Positions 26,053 through 36,182 of a stretch of DNA of 45,861 bases are shown here, one piece after another. How positions within the stretch are numbered: position 1 is the stretch's first letter; the number at the start of each line of letters is the position of its first letter. The notes beneath the pieces were generated by a model. The model was not told the DNA's origin. It saw nothing but the letters and a program-made list of their open reading frames with translations, and searched no databases. Both the position numbers and the translations under genes were made by a program. This stretch comes from Eubacterium sp. (GTDB taxonomy: Bacteria > Bacillota > Clostridia > Lachnospirales > Lachnospiraceae): assembly GCA_022769325.1 (NCBI GenBank), contig JALEKC010000157.1, positions 1-45,861 on the forward strand, read 5' to 3'.

Positions 26053-28707
26053 TGACTTTTTGTTAATAATCACCAAAAAAATCGCAAAAACAAACCCGAT
26101 TACCGTCAAAATCACTCCCAATTTCAATCCCGGAGTCTCATAAACCAATTCGACACGCTGATTCTCCCCTTTTTTCAGATACGCTCCCACATACATTTTA
26201 TTGACTTTTTCAATCTCTGTCTCCACTCCATTGACATAAAGACGATAGCCCGCTCTATAAGGAACTGCCAGACATAGTATACCATCTTCCCGGGTTGAGA
26301 TGATACCGGAAAGCCGATTGTTTTCTTTTTTTATCTGGGTCATGGAATCTTGCATCAAATTTTGAACCTTCTCCTCGTATTGGTCCATCTTTACTTCCAC
26401 TATTTCAATATTTTCCAGTTTGTATCTGGCGGGTCCATTGATGCGAACATGCAATTCTTTGGTTTCCCTCTGGGCAACAGAACCTAATGTCACAAGATAA
26501 TTTTCCCGGTCCAAATGAAAATCATAGGTTTCATCGGAAATCACAAACTCCCTTACCAGATCATCCATGGTAACATTGACCCATCTTGTATTTTTTTCGG
26601 ATTCCAACAATTGAAGTCCCTGAAATCTCAAATAATACTCATAGCCCGGTCGCATGATAATCTCTGTAGAAAATGTCCCATTTTTTTTCTTAATCTTTAA
26701 CTTGCCATTCTTCCAGATAAAACTATTTCGTTCTGATATCGTAAAAGCAAGGGAAGATTTATCGGCCCTCTCTACCAGCTCCTGCATCCCGGATTGCTCT
26801 GCCTTCTTTTGCAATGGAGATTCATCTTCTACCATAACAGCACTTAACAATTCATTTTGCAAATCCAACGCATCTTCTTTTCCTGCCGTAGACTCTTTTA
26901 TATAGGCGTGATACACATATCCGATTGACACCGGATTGGGATTTTCATACAATGTCTTGCTGCGCTTTTCATATCCATAAGGAACCATGGAAGGTTCTTC
27001 GCATACCACATATTTTACTGCCGCCAATTGTTCCAAAACACTTCTTCCATCCATACCAATTAGCCGATGACCATACATTAAACCGGAAGAATTTTCCAAA
27101 GCAAGCATGCATTGGGAAAAGCCACTGCTGACAACACTATAATACACACTGCATCCCAGATAAGAATGAGAAGATGCTTTCATGGTTACTGCCCGATTGG
27201 GATTGAGCCCATGGTCTGTCATCACATCGACTCGTTCCATCTTTTCTGAATCAGCAGCCTCCGAAGCTTCCCGAACCGGCTTATTATCATATTGTTTTTG
27301 CACCGTCCCGGCTTCCAGATAAGTTTTCTGGATATTGGCACCAAAAGGCTGATACATCATATTTCCATTGGCAATCAAGTTCCCCAACAAAAGGAGCAAT
27401 AAGATTCTCTTCCTCTTCCTTTCCTCCATGGAGATGGTAAGGCAAATACAGGTTCCAAAGAGGAAAAGCATCATAGAAATATTCTGAGGAACACTGTCCT
27501 TTCCGGCTAATATAAAAGTTAAAATACAATAGATCCCTCCACACAGCCAAAGCCATTTTTCCCCAAATGAAGGAAAATGCAAAATTTCCGGCATCATTTT
27601 CACTGTCAGGCAGGCCAAAAAGAATGACGAAATAAACATAAAACGATTAGTAATATATCCCATTCCATTCATGAAATACCCGATTCCCGGGGAGCAAACC
27701 GCAACTGCCATCAAAACAAGGCCTGCTTTCCACCATTTCAACTCTTTCTTTTTTCCCACAAATAACAGAAACACTGCCACAAAAACCAAAGTCCCCATGC
27801 TAAAATACCAAACTGCACTGGCATCCTCTTTGGGCGTCACTGCCAAAAACTGTGTAAATAATTGTTCGTAATATTCTCCTTCATACAAAAGTAAAGAAGA
27901 AAAAGATACCTTTGCAGTGCCCCGACTACTTGAGAGAAACCCAAATAGGGATGGAACCAGAAGAACACATGACATAAACAGACCGGATAATGCCGGCAAA
28001 AAAAGGTCAAGGAATTGTTTTCCCATTACTTTTAGGTTATGATTCTTTTCTTTCACAATGTGAAAAATAAAATACAACACCGCAGCCATTACGATCATAT
28101 AAAAGAAATAATATCCACTCAGTGCACACAAACAGGTTCCAATGATAAGAATCATCGGTTTTCTGTATTTCCATATGCGCTCCATTCCCAGCAAAATGAT
28201 AGGAAGATAAATCATACCATTCAGAAAAAACGGATCTTTTATGGACCATAGTGAAAATCCACAAAAAACATATAAAAATGCTCCAAACAAGGCATAAAAA
28301 GAATTCCACTTCTTTTCACCTGCAAAGCACAAAAATGCAATGCCGGATGCATACAGACGCAACGCAATGAGAATTGCATACAACACTTCCATGCTGCTTT
28401 TTCCGGCAAAAAAGATGGCAAACAGAGAAAATGGATCCCCCAGACCATAATTACAAAAGGTGGTAATCACATCCTCTCCCTGTCCCACTGCATAGTCCAT
28501 CATCGGAAGAGAAAAATCCAAGTGAAGAATCCCGGAAAGCAAGGTCCGATAATATTTCCCAAGATATTGTAAGGCCGGATAGTATTGACGAAATCCATCT
28601 CCCTGCCAGACAAAGCTTTTCCCATTCATAATTAATCCACAAAAAGCTCCCGCAAATACAAGAACAAATAGGACGGAATAGATTAAAATCTGCTTTCTTT
28701 TCTTCAC
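26041..28707 (-). CDS. YfhO family membrane protein (GT-C-like), GTG start
   Basis: This integral membrane protein of about 888 residues has a dozen or more helices in its first 450 residues. A QGDGFRQYYP segment in the first extracellular loop recalls the acidic loop of GT-C glycosyltransferases. A C-terminal extracellular beta-rich part and a final helix follow. Related YfhO/CsbB systems glycosylate teichoic acids from polyprenyl-phosphate sugars. The track start (TTG 28734) overlaps the preceding gene. GTG 28707 has AAAGGAG 6 bases upstream and leaves a 16-bp gap, so I prefer it. It is the last gene of the surface-polymer locus, and the GT2 protein before it may be its partner. Confidence 0.85.
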   Translation of the reverse strand: MKKRKQILIYSVLFVLVFAGAFCGLIMNGKSFVWQGDGFRQYYPALQYLGKYYRTLLSGILHLDFSLPMMDYAVGQGEDVITTFCNYGLGDPFSLFAIFFAGKSSMEVLYAILIALRLYASGIAFLCFAGEKKWNSFYALFGAFLYVFCGFSLWSIKDPFFLNGMIYLPIILLGMERIWKYRKPMILIIGTCLCALSGYYFFYMIVMAAVLYFIFHIVKEKNHNLKVMGKQFLDLFLPALSGLFMSCVLLVPSLFGFLSSSRGTAKVSFSSLLLYEGEYYEQLFTQFLAVTPKEDASAVWYFSMGTLVFVAVFLLFVGKKKELKWWKAGLVLMAVAVCSPGIGYFMNGMGYITNRFMFISSFFLACLTVKMMPEILHFPSFGEKWLWLCGGIYCILTFILAGKDSVPQNISMMLFLFGTCICLTISMEERKRKRILLLLLLGNLIANGNMMYQPFGANIQKTYLEAGTVQKQYDNKPVREASEAADSEKMERVDVMTDHGLNPNRAVTMKASSHSYLGCSVYYSVVSSGFSQCMLALENSSGLMYGHRLIGMDGRSVLEQLAAVKYVVCEEPSMVPYGYEKRSKTLYENPNPVSIGYVYHAYIKESTAGKEDALDLQNELLSAVMVEDESPLQKKAEQSGMQELVERADKSSLAFTISERNSFIWKNGKLKIKKKNGTFSTEIIMRPGYEYYLRFQGLQLLESEKNTRWVNVTMDDLVREFVISDETYDFHLDRENYLVTLGSVAQRETKELHVRINGPARYKLENIEIVEVKMDQYEEKVQNLMQDSMTQIKKENNRLSGIISTREDGILCLAVPYRAGYRLYVNGVETEIEKVNKMYVGAYLKKGENQRVELVYETPGLKLGVILTVIGFVFAIFLVIINKKSLCK

Positions 28708-28723
28708 CTTATTCTCCTTTCTT

Positions 28724-31132
28724 TCATCCTCCAAGATATCTTTCTTTATCTCTTTTTATGCGAAGTTTGTCCTTGGTTGTGATTTTCCATTTTATCATCC
28801 GGCTTTCTTTTTTGCCAATGACAAGGCTCCGAATCACAACCAGAAACTGGATTTGGGGGCAATATTTCCGCATCCAGCTTGTAACACCTTCACACATCGA
28901 ATCTTTTTCAAATACAAAAATCGATTGTTCTCCTTTTTCCCGAATCTCCGGAAGTATCTTCTGAAAATCGGAAAAATTCAGGATTGCCGGAACATATACC
29001 ATTTTTCGTCGGCAATGTCCACCCTTTTTCGAAGACACATTATCGATAAAGGCAGACACCTGCTCTAACCAATCCTCCCAAACCACCTCTGGCTCGCTTC
29101 TTTCTTTCTTTTCCCTGGCTTTTTCATGAATCCATTGGAGTATGCCATCCAGAGAATCCCTTTCTTCCATGGAATTTTCTAAAAACTCACCCATGGGTCC
29201 CTGAGTCCACTGACGCTCACAATCGTTATAATTCCAACGACATACCGGTTTTCCCCAGGCTTTCATAACAAACAGTTCTCGCTCTGCTTCTCCTACCATG
29301 GCATCACAGCCCGCAAGCACCTGATAGGTTTCAGTCTGCTCCGGGAAAAAGCGTATATGTTTCCATCCCTCGTCCACCAGACGCCGGCGTATGGTTCTTG
29401 GATAATGGACCATCACCACTTCATTTTCCTGCAGATGTTCATCCAGATAAAGAAGTTGTCGCTTTAATTCACTTAAGAATAAAAAGTTTTTACTATCCTT
29501 CAATTCTGGAAACACTTTGGGAGATGGGGAATATGCCACCACAAAAGGTTCCTTCTTTTCCTTTTTCTTTCCGGGAAAACCAAGTTTCTTTAACGAGACA
29601 AACAGCCCTTTCTTTTCGCAGATTTCTCCCATGCAATAGGTGTCCAGACATTGTCGGAACCATTCTTTTCCTTCTTCCGGAAAAAGAATCCAATCTGCTT
29701 GAGCCAGACTAAATTGGATTCCCTGCATATTTTTTGCCTGATAGGTTGCATTTCGCCCCTCACCACGATAAAAGGGAAGAAAATCCATAAAAATAAATTT
29801 CTGCCCTTTCCTTTTGCGATAGTACCCCGGAAATGCCTGATTATTCATGACAATCTCCGCAGTGGAAAGTTTTTCCACATACTCTAGGGAAGAACTCAAA
29901 AGAACCTCCACTTCCCCTCCAAGGAGTTGTTGAAATTTCTCTTTTTTGGCTTCCTCGGCTGCCACAACACATACCTGATATTTTTTTTCTTTACTCAATG
30001 CACGGGCAAAATAATATCCGGTCTCGATGCAATCATTGCCATGATAAGATTCAATCAAAACCAATCCTTTCTCAAGAGGTCTGGTTTCTAAATAATCTTC
30101 AAACAGCTGTGCTTTTCGCACTTTTTTCTCTTTGGGTTTCAGGGATATGGATTTTTCTTCAAGTTCTATTTCTTCCAGCGTTTCTTTACTTTCTTCTGCT
30201 TTGCCTTCTTCCACTTTGTCTTGCTTAAAATGCCGATAACATTCCGATTCCTTCCACCCTGGAAAATATCGATTCATCAATTCATCTGCCCGCTGACGAA
30301 ATTCTTCTTCAAACGAAGTATCCTGAAATTCCTGCATTTCATCAAAACGTGCCTGAATATGGCGCAGATGGAAAAAAAGTAAAATATCCCGAAAGGTCTC
30401 AAAGGCACCCTTGTCCTTAAATTTCTCATCCACAATTTGCAGCGCATCCAAAATCTGCATATGTTTTCGATTGAATGTGCTCATGGTGCCGCCTTTTCTT
30501 CTCTTGATATAATAATACAATTTTTCATGAACACGCCCTACTTTCTTCGCTTCCAGAAAAAGGGGGAAAATGGCAGCGAGGTCCTCAAAAATAATGCCCT
30601 CAGGAAAGGCAAAACCTGTTTCTTTCAACAATTCTTTGCGATATAATTTATTCCATGGATAAGGGGCATTCAAGCGCAAAATGTCCGGATTTTCATACAC
30701 GCTTTGATCAAATGATCCACGACAGCCTGCCTGATATACTTGAATTTCCCCTGTCATATCATCACAGCCATAATATCCACAGGTTACTAAGTCACAGTCT
30801 TTTTCCTCTGCTTCTTTTTGCAGTTTCTCATACATTCTGGGATGTACAAAATCATCTGCATCTACAAATCCGATATAATCCCCTGTGGCATATTGGATTC
30901 CGTTGTTTCTTGCCACTGCTTGTCCCGCATTTTCCTGTGAAAACAAAAACACCTTTCCCTCATATCTCTCCACATATTCTTGTATAATCTCTCCGGTACC
31001 ATCTGTACTCCCATCATCAACCACGATAATTTCCATCTGGGAATATGTCTGATTGACAAGAGAATCCAAACATCTACGAATATATTTTTCAACATTATAG
31101 GCTGGTACAATGACACTGATTTTTTGTTCCAT
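28724..31132 (-). CDS. GT2 glycosyltransferase fused to a degenerate TagF-like domain
   Basis: This 802-residue cytosolic or membrane-associated protein begins with a complete GT-A domain (about 5-230): ISVIVPAYNVEKYI, VDDGSTDGTG, GFVDADDFV with the metal-binding DAD, and a basic acceptor region. After a charged linker (about 300-345) comes a region of some 400 residues resembling CDP-glycerol glycerophosphotransferases: IESYHGN, AEIVMNNQAFPGYYRKRKGQ. Their catalytic motifs are replaced: WHGT reads DFLPF, APTFRD reads YSPSPK, and TDYSS reads VGEAE. Only the GT2 half is likely to be catalytic. The start at 31132 has GGGAGG upstream; the gap to the ligase gene is 14 bp. Confidence 0.8.
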   Translation of the reverse strand: MEQKISVIVPAYNVEKYIRRCLDSLVNQTYSQMEIIVVDDGSTDGTGEIIQEYVERYEGKVFLFSQENAGQAVARNNGIQYATGDYIGFVDADDFVHPRMYEKLQKEAEEKDCDLVTCGYYGCDDMTGEIQVYQAGCRGSFDQSVYENPDILRLNAPYPWNKLYRKELLKETGFAFPEGIIFEDLAAIFPLFLEAKKVGRVHEKLYYYIKRRKGGTMSTFNRKHMQILDALQIVDEKFKDKGAFETFRDILLFFHLRHIQARFDEMQEFQDTSFEEEFRQRADELMNRYFPGWKESECYRHFKQDKVEEGKAEESKETLEEIELEEKSISLKPKEKKVRKAQLFEDYLETRPLEKGLVLIESYHGNDCIETGYYFARALSKEKKYQVCVVAAEEAKKEKFQQLLGGEVEVLLSSSLEYVEKLSTAEIVMNNQAFPGYYRKRKGQKFIFMDFLPFYRGEGRNATYQAKNMQGIQFSLAQADWILFPEEGKEWFRQCLDTYCMGEICEKKGLFVSLKKLGFPGKKKEKKEPFVVAYSPSPKVFPELKDSKNFLFLSELKRQLLYLDEHLQENEVVMVHYPRTIRRRLVDEGWKHIRFFPEQTETYQVLAGCDAMVGEAERELFVMKAWGKPVCRWNYNDCERQWTQGPMGEFLENSMEERDSLDGILQWIHEKAREKKERSEPEVVWEDWLEQVSAFIDNVSSKKGGHCRRKMVYVPAILNFSDFQKILPEIREKGEQSIFVFEKDSMCEGVTSWMRKYCPQIQFLVVIRSLVIGKKESRMIKWKITTKDKLRIKRDKERYLGG

Positions 31133-31146
31133 ACGAACCTCCCTTA

Positions 31147-32589
31147 TTATTCCACAATTTCTGCCAAAGAATCATCAAACAAATCCCCAAATGCAAACCA
31201 ATACATAAATGCCGGAAATATTTCAAATGGCAAAAACAGGCATTCTGTCATGGTCGCAATAACAAATCCAACGCAGATTGCCGGAATTAAAAATGCATAA
31301 GTGGCATTTCTTCGCCGATTGGTCAGATAAAACCGAATGGAACGAATGACACTTAAAATTGTAATTACCAAATACAAAAGCATGGCAGGAACACCATAGG
31401 TATAGGCAAACTGAAGCCAGTTATTGTGGGCATGGGACACTTTTTTCCCATTTACGGTCAACGTGATACGACGATGGCCTTTCCAATTCAATTTTTTCAT
31501 ATAGGCCTTATAAATGGTGATACGACCATTGGATATTTTATTCAAGGTAGAATTTCCATCTAAACTTGCCATCAATCTTCCGATAATACTATTTTCCTTT
31601 AGTTCCTTTTTTTCAGACCTTTCCGGAATTTGAACGCTTTCAATATTATCCGATTCTGCCAGCATTTTTTCGCCTATTCCCTCTATTTTTTCGCCATTGG
31701 ACATATAAAGAACGTCTTCTTCAAAAATAATAGGATGTCCAATCACTTTCGGAAGATGACGGACTCCTGCAAAAAAAACCGGATAACAGCAAATAGAAAT
31801 CCCAGTCAAAACCAGGAAACCTTTTATCGTCTCTTTCCATTTGTGACTCTTCTGACAGAGAACGATACGCAAAACAATCCAGAGCAGAAGGATTCCACTG
31901 ACGGTCAACATCGCGGTACGGGCCTGGGAAATGGAAATATAAAATATTACCAAAGCCAGTTGTAGATATGTAGGCCAGGCCTTACGCAGTTTTTTCCCGG
32001 TTTCCACATTCCAATCCAAATCTGACATGTAAATGGCAAAGATGACATATAAATATAACCCAAAGGTATTGGGATTGGTAAATATACCGGCGTAACGTCC
32101 CCCCTCAAAAAACGGACGAAACAAAAAAGAAATCAATGCCATCAATAAAAAAGACAACTTAACCGCATCTTTTAAACTTTTCCAAAGCAAATCCTTCCGG
32201 CTGTTATTTTGCCATACAAAAAACACCCCGGTAAAAACAAAAGCCAAAATAATCCCCAAACCACAGGCTTTTTTACTTACGAGAAAATCGGAAATGGTAA
32301 AGAGAATACACATTCCAAACCAGGCAACACTCAACCCCTTATGCCAGGTTCGTCTTTCCAACTTTCGATCCAGCGAAAATATGGCAATCAAAATCATAAT
32401 AAAAATTCCACATATTGTATTATAAAAATAACTCTCTTTCATAAGGACATATCGTACAATACAAAAGAGCACCAGGTCAGCCATAAAACAAGCCGTCAAT
32501 ACCCGATATCTCACTTTCGGCTGGATTTTCCGAACAAAAGGAATCCAGGGTGACAACAATCGGATAAATAAATCCTGTAGCCATTTCAT
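31147..32589 (-). CDS. O-antigen ligase / polymerase-like membrane protein (Wzy/WaaL type)
   Basis: This 480-residue protein has about 11-12 helices and one large extracellular loop (about 285-385). It ends in the family's SHAHNNWLQ motif, whose His is implicated in catalysis. Members transfer a lipid-linked glycan onto an acceptor or polymerise repeat units. The start at 32589 lies 19 bp after the phosphoglycosyl transferase gene. Whether it acts as ligase or polymerase cannot be told from the sequence. No Wzx flippase is encoded in the window. Confidence 0.85.
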   Translation of the reverse strand: MKWLQDLFIRLLSPWIPFVRKIQPKVRYRVLTACFMADLVLFCIVRYVLMKESYFYNTICGIFIMILIAIFSLDRKLERRTWHKGLSVAWFGMCILFTISDFLVSKKACGLGIILAFVFTGVFFVWQNNSRKDLLWKSLKDAVKLSFLLMALISFLFRPFFEGGRYAGIFTNPNTFGLYLYVIFAIYMSDLDWNVETGKKLRKAWPTYLQLALVIFYISISQARTAMLTVSGILLLWIVLRIVLCQKSHKWKETIKGFLVLTGISICCYPVFFAGVRHLPKVIGHPIIFEEDVLYMSNGEKIEGIGEKMLAESDNIESVQIPERSEKKELKENSIIGRLMASLDGNSTLNKISNGRITIYKAYMKKLNWKGHRRITLTVNGKKVSHAHNNWLQFAYTYGVPAMLLYLVITILSVIRSIRFYLTNRRRNATYAFLIPAICVGFVIATMTECLFLPFEIFPAFMYWFAFGDLFDDSLAEIVE

Positions 32590-32608
32590 TTTTTACTCAC
32601 CATTCCTC

Positions 32609-33286
32609 TCAATGCAAAATTGCAATCACCGTCTGAAATAGGATAACAATATCTTTCCAAAATGAAAATTCCCGGATGTATTCCAGATTATATTTCATTT
32701 TTTCCGGTAAAATCTGATTGCAATAAATTTCATCCGGATTTCCTTCCCCACTAAGCAGACGCTCCTCATCTTTATACCGGATACTTGCAGGAGACGTAAC
32801 CCCCGCCGGCATTAACAAGGTAGCATACATCTGGGGCGTATAGGCTTCCACATATTTTTCCACTTCCGGTCTGGTTCCCACAAAAGACATTTCTCCCTTC
32901 AGAATATTAAGGAGCTGTGGAAGTTCATCCAAACGTACTTTTCGCAAAAAATGTCCTACTCCTGTAACCCGGCTGTCCCCCTTGACTGTTACCTGACTTC
33001 CTTTTTGGGGAGCATCCGACACCATGGTACGAAATTTATATATTTGAAATCGTTTGCCATATGTAGTCACGCGGGTTTGCCGGAAAATTATCTCCCCCGG
33101 CGATGTACATTTCACGGCAATGGCGATGATAAGCATAAATGGACTCAGAAACACCAGCAAAAGAACAGAAAAAATAAGATCAAAAATCCGTTTTGCTACT
33201 AAACTGCCACGCTTTTTTTGAAGGATATCATAAAACTCTTTCACTTCTTCCCTCTGCATCTGCGCCGGCAACTTCTCCCATTTCAT
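32609..33286 (-). CDS. Priming phosphoglycosyl transferase (PglC/WbaP-like)
   Basis: This 225-residue monotopic enzyme moves a sugar-1-phosphate onto undecaprenyl phosphate to begin glycan assembly. It has the N-terminal re-entrant hydrophobic segment (about 38-60, RIFDLIFSVLLLVFLSPF), FRQTRVTTYGKRFQIYKFRTM, DELPQLLNIL and SFVGTRPE. At this size it is the minimal PglC-like core, not the long WbaP form. The neighbouring DegT aminotransferase suggests an amino-sugar substrate. The start at 33286 has GGAG about 8 bases upstream, and the gene is 4 bp from the aminotransferase stop. Confidence 0.92.
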   Translation of the reverse strand: MKWEKLPAQMQREEVKEFYDILQKKRGSLVAKRIFDLIFSVLLLVFLSPFMLIIAIAVKCTSPGEIIFRQTRVTTYGKRFQIYKFRTMVSDAPQKGSQVTVKGDSRVTGVGHFLRKVRLDELPQLLNILKGEMSFVGTRPEVEKYVEAYTPQMYATLLMPAGVTSPASIRYKDEERLLSGEGNPDEIYCNQILPEKMKYNLEYIREFSFWKDIVILFQTVIAILH

Positions 33287-33290
33287 GATA

Positions 33291-34523
33291 TTATCTCCGT
33301 CCTTTCACTTCTAATAAAGCTTCTTCAAAAACTGCTATTACAAAGTCAACCTGTTCATCGGTTAACTGGGTATGCAACGGCAACGAAATCTCATTGACAA
33401 ATTGCTGATAAGCATGAGGATAATCTTCTATATCAAATCCCATATTTCTATATGCGGTAAGCAAAGGAAGCGGCTTGTAATGCACATTTGCAGCCACACC
33501 TTTTTCCCCCATGGATTGAATGATGGCGTTCCTTATCTCTCCATCGATTCCCTCTACCCTCAGCAGATACAAATGTCCGCTAGAAATAGCATATTCTGAA
33601 TGATGAGGTAGATATATCAACTTCACTCCTGTTTTTTTAGAAATGTCATCCATTGCGTCATTGTATTTTTGAATTATTTCCTGACGTCGCTGCAACAATC
33701 CCTCGTATCTTTCCAGTTGAGCCAGCCCGATGGCTGCCTGAATATCTGTCATATTACATTTATATGCCGGAAATAAAATATCATACTCCCAGGCACCGGC
33801 TTTTGTCTTAGATAAGGCATCTTTTGTCTGTCCATGCAAAGACAATAGCATATATTCCCGGTATATCTCTGCGGAGTCAATGCCGGAAAGCGGTTTCCAA
33901 ACCACTGCTCCCCCTTCTGCCGTAGTAAGATTTTTTACCGCATGAAAGGAAAAGGAAGTAAAATCTGCCCACTGACCACTTCGTTTCCCCTCTTTCCAGG
34001 CGCCAAATCCATGAGCACTGTCTGCCAATACCAAAATTCTTCCTAACGCTTTCTGATAACGGTTTTCGGATGGTTGAAATTCAGATTGTTTCTTTTCCAC
34101 TATATCAAAAATTCTTTTATAATCACACAACACCCCGGCTACATCCACAGGAAGAATGGCTTTTGTAGCAGGAGTAATTGCCTTTTCCAACTGCTCATAA
34201 TCCATCTCCAGGGAATCTTTCTGTGTATCCACCATTACTAAACTAGCACCGGTATGGCAAATGGAACTTGCCGTAGCTGTATAGGTATAAGCCGTTGTAA
34301 TCACTTCATCTCCCGGACCAATACCAAATAACCGCAACGTCATCTCCATGCATGCCGTAGCTGAATTCAAGCAAACCGCTCCATCGGTATGGCAGTATTT
34401 AGCAATCTTTTTTTCAAATTCTTTTGTTTTCGGTCCCGTGGTAATCCAACCGGAACGAAGGGTATCCACTACCCCCTCTATCTCCTGTTGGGTAATATCC
34501 GGTGGGGAAAATAGTACTTTCAT
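33291..34523 (-). CDS. DegT/DnrJ/EryC1/StrS sugar aminotransferase
   Basis: This 410-residue PLP enzyme aminates a nucleotide-linked keto-sugar. The PLP lysine is in SFHAVKNLTTAEGG, the cofactor-binding Asp in LADSAHGFG, and the N-terminal LNSATACMEMTLRL is typical. A PglE/WecE/ArnB-like role is likely, but the matching dehydratase and acetyltransferase genes are not in the window. It starts at 34523 with AAAGGATG upstream and lies immediately before the phosphoglycosyl transferase gene, which would use its product. Confidence 0.92.
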   Translation of the reverse strand: MKVLFSPPDITQQEIEGVVDTLRSGWITTGPKTKEFEKKIAKYCHTDGAVCLNSATACMEMTLRLFGIGPGDEVITTAYTYTATASSICHTGASLVMVDTQKDSLEMDYEQLEKAITPATKAILPVDVAGVLCDYKRIFDIVEKKQSEFQPSENRYQKALGRILVLADSAHGFGAWKEGKRSGQWADFTSFSFHAVKNLTTAEGGAVVWKPLSGIDSAEIYREYMLLSLHGQTKDALSKTKAGAWEYDILFPAYKCNMTDIQAAIGLAQLERYEGLLQRRQEIIQKYNDAMDDISKKTGVKLIYLPHHSEYAISSGHLYLLRVEGIDGEIRNAIIQSMGEKGVAANVHYKPLPLLTAYRNMGFDIEDYPHAYQQFVNEISLPLHTQLTDEQVDFVIAVFEEALLEVKGRR

Positions 34524-34558
34524 GATTGTTACATCCTTTCTTTATTTCTCCAAAATGC

Positions 34559-34600
34559 AACAAAAGATTCCTGCATAATACAGAGGAATCTTTTGTTTTA
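34559..34600 (-). terminator. Hairpin terminator or attenuator after the LCP gene
   Basis: ACAAAAGATTCC and GGAATCTTTTGT form a perfect 12-bp stem with a 13-base loop, 10 bp downstream of the LCP gene. The T-run on the minus strand is poor (TTGCATTTT), so it may attenuate rather than fully stop transcription into the DegT gene. Confidence 0.65.
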
Positions 34601-34609
34601 TCTCATTTA

Positions 34610-36100
34610 TTAATCTTCATCACCTGGCATAGCAGTACTCTCATCCGCATCGTCGTCTTTTTCATTTTCTACAGACTCCGGTGTTGCTTCCAAAACTTTA
34701 TTGATTCGTTTTGTTATCTTGGCAACGGAATTATAGTCTGGTACACAAACATACAATTTTCTTGACTGATAAGAGTATGTCGTCTTACTTGCGCCGCTTC
34801 CTGCTGCATTTGCATATTTAATTGTCCATTGAGACATATCATCCAATTGCATTTTAGCAAGTGCCGTAATTTCTTTTGTCGACATATTGGTCTGGAAATT
34901 CTTGGACGCTGTCTTCAACAACTTCGCATAATTCGGAAGAATGTCCGGCGACATTGCTTTATTCAAAATTGCCTCAATCATATGCTGGTGATCTCTTCCT
35001 CGCTGATAATCACCATTGGAAAAATGATGTCTCTCTCGGCAAAATGCCAATGCCTGCTTTCCATTTACATGATTGTAACCCTTTTTGAAACTTGGTCCCC
35101 AATCCGAAGTAAAATCATAATCCGAATATACATTTACACCACCAAGCAAATCTACGATTTTCTTCACGCTTGTAAAATTAACGCGGACATAATAATCAAT
35201 CTTGATGTCATACAGATTTTCCAACGTACCAACGGAACAATCCACACCATGAATTCCTGCATGTGTCAGTTTATCCGGTATTCCATTGGATACGGTCAAT
35301 GGTACATAATAATCTCGTGGTGTCGATGTCAGCAAAATCTGTTTGGTATTTGGATTCACTGTCACAATCACATTTACATCGCTTCGACTAGTAGTCTTAA
35401 TGCTTCCATATACATCAATACCACTTAAATAAACATTAAATGGTGTCTTGGTAATATCATCTAGTTTTTCTTCTTCCTCCATCACGGTCTCTACCTTGTG
35501 GGTATTTAACACACGCGTATCATCGGAAAAGGTTTTATAATACTCTTCAATCGGACTACGGTTTGCTTCATTGATGATGATAGCATTTACCTCTTTGGCA
35601 TACAAGGCATCAATCAGGGTATCATTATCCTGATATTCCATAGTCGCCGGCTGCTTTCCTACAGCTGCCTGAACCTCTGCAAGTGCCTTGTCCGTATTGG
35701 CACGGTCGTTGGTAGCAAGGATTCCAAAGGTATAGTCCTTGGTGTCATAAATACTTTGCGCCGGATCGTCCTTCAAAACGATGCAAGAAATCTCATCCAC
35801 TTTCACCTGATGCCCTGCCATCTCATCAATGGCTGAATAAGTATCCACACAATAATATCCGCCACCGATGTAGAAAAGACAAATCAACGCACAAAATACA
35901 CGGCCTACGATATAAGTCTTATCCGTCATCTGGCTAAATATCCCATATGCCAATAAAAATAAGCAACCAACGATGAGAAGTACAATAAATTTCAATGGAA
36001 TAAAACCAACGTAAAATGCAACTCCAATCAATGCTGCACTAATCAAAAACTGAACGATTAAAAAAACAAGGCTCAGTTTTCTGCTAAGTAAAGTTTTCAC
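34610..36100 (-). CDS. LCP (LytR-CpsA-Psr) family wall-polymer ligase, GTG start
   Basis: This 496-residue protein has three N-terminal helices (about 10-90), an accessory domain and an LCP catalytic domain (about 245-410). The catalytic signatures are intact: SRSDVNVIVTV, STPRDYYV, DKLTHAGIHG, IDYYVRVNF, LLGGVNVYSD, and CRERHHFSNGDYQRGRDHQ with the Arg cluster. It transfers a lipid-linked anionic polymer or glycan onto peptidoglycan. The C-terminus is acidic (KDDDADEST). The start codon is GTG at 36100 behind GGAGG at ideal spacing. It has its own promoter overlapping the end of the TagB-like gene. Confidence 0.93.
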   Translation of the reverse strand: MKTLLSRKLSLVFLIVQFLISAALIGVAFYVGFIPLKFIVLLIVGCLFLLAYGIFSQMTDKTYIVGRVFCALICLFYIGGGYYCVDTYSAIDEMAGHQVKVDEISCIVLKDDPAQSIYDTKDYTFGILATNDRANTDKALAEVQAAVGKQPATMEYQDNDTLIDALYAKEVNAIIINEANRSPIEEYYKTFSDDTRVLNTHKVETVMEEEEKLDDITKTPFNVYLSGIDVYGSIKTTSRSDVNVIVTVNPNTKQILLTSTPRDYYVPLTVSNGIPDKLTHAGIHGVDCSVGTLENLYDIKIDYYVRVNFTSVKKIVDLLGGVNVYSDYDFTSDWGPSFKKGYNHVNGKQALAFCRERHHFSNGDYQRGRDHQHMIEAILNKAMSPDILPNYAKLLKTASKNFQTNMSTKEITALAKMQLDDMSQWTIKYANAAGSGASKTTYSYQSRKLYVCVPDYNSVAKITKRINKVLEATPESVENEKDDDADESTAMPGDED

Positions 36101-36153
36101 GATATACCTCCAGTTTATCTCTCATTTCGTAGTATTTTGTCTAAAACATAACT

Positions 36154-36182
36154 ATTATATACTATCCCTTTGAAAAAATCAA
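36154..36182 (-). promoter_or_regulatory. Internal promoter before the LCP gene
   Basis: TTGATT (36177-36182) and TATAAT (36154-36159) are 17 bp apart on the minus strand, at the 3' end of the TagB/F-like gene and about 55 bp before the GTG start of the LCP gene. Confidence 0.65.

Noticed and set aside
34829-35428. 199-residue plus-strand ORF
   Set aside because: It is antisense to the well-supported LCP gene and has no recognisable domain or ribosome site.
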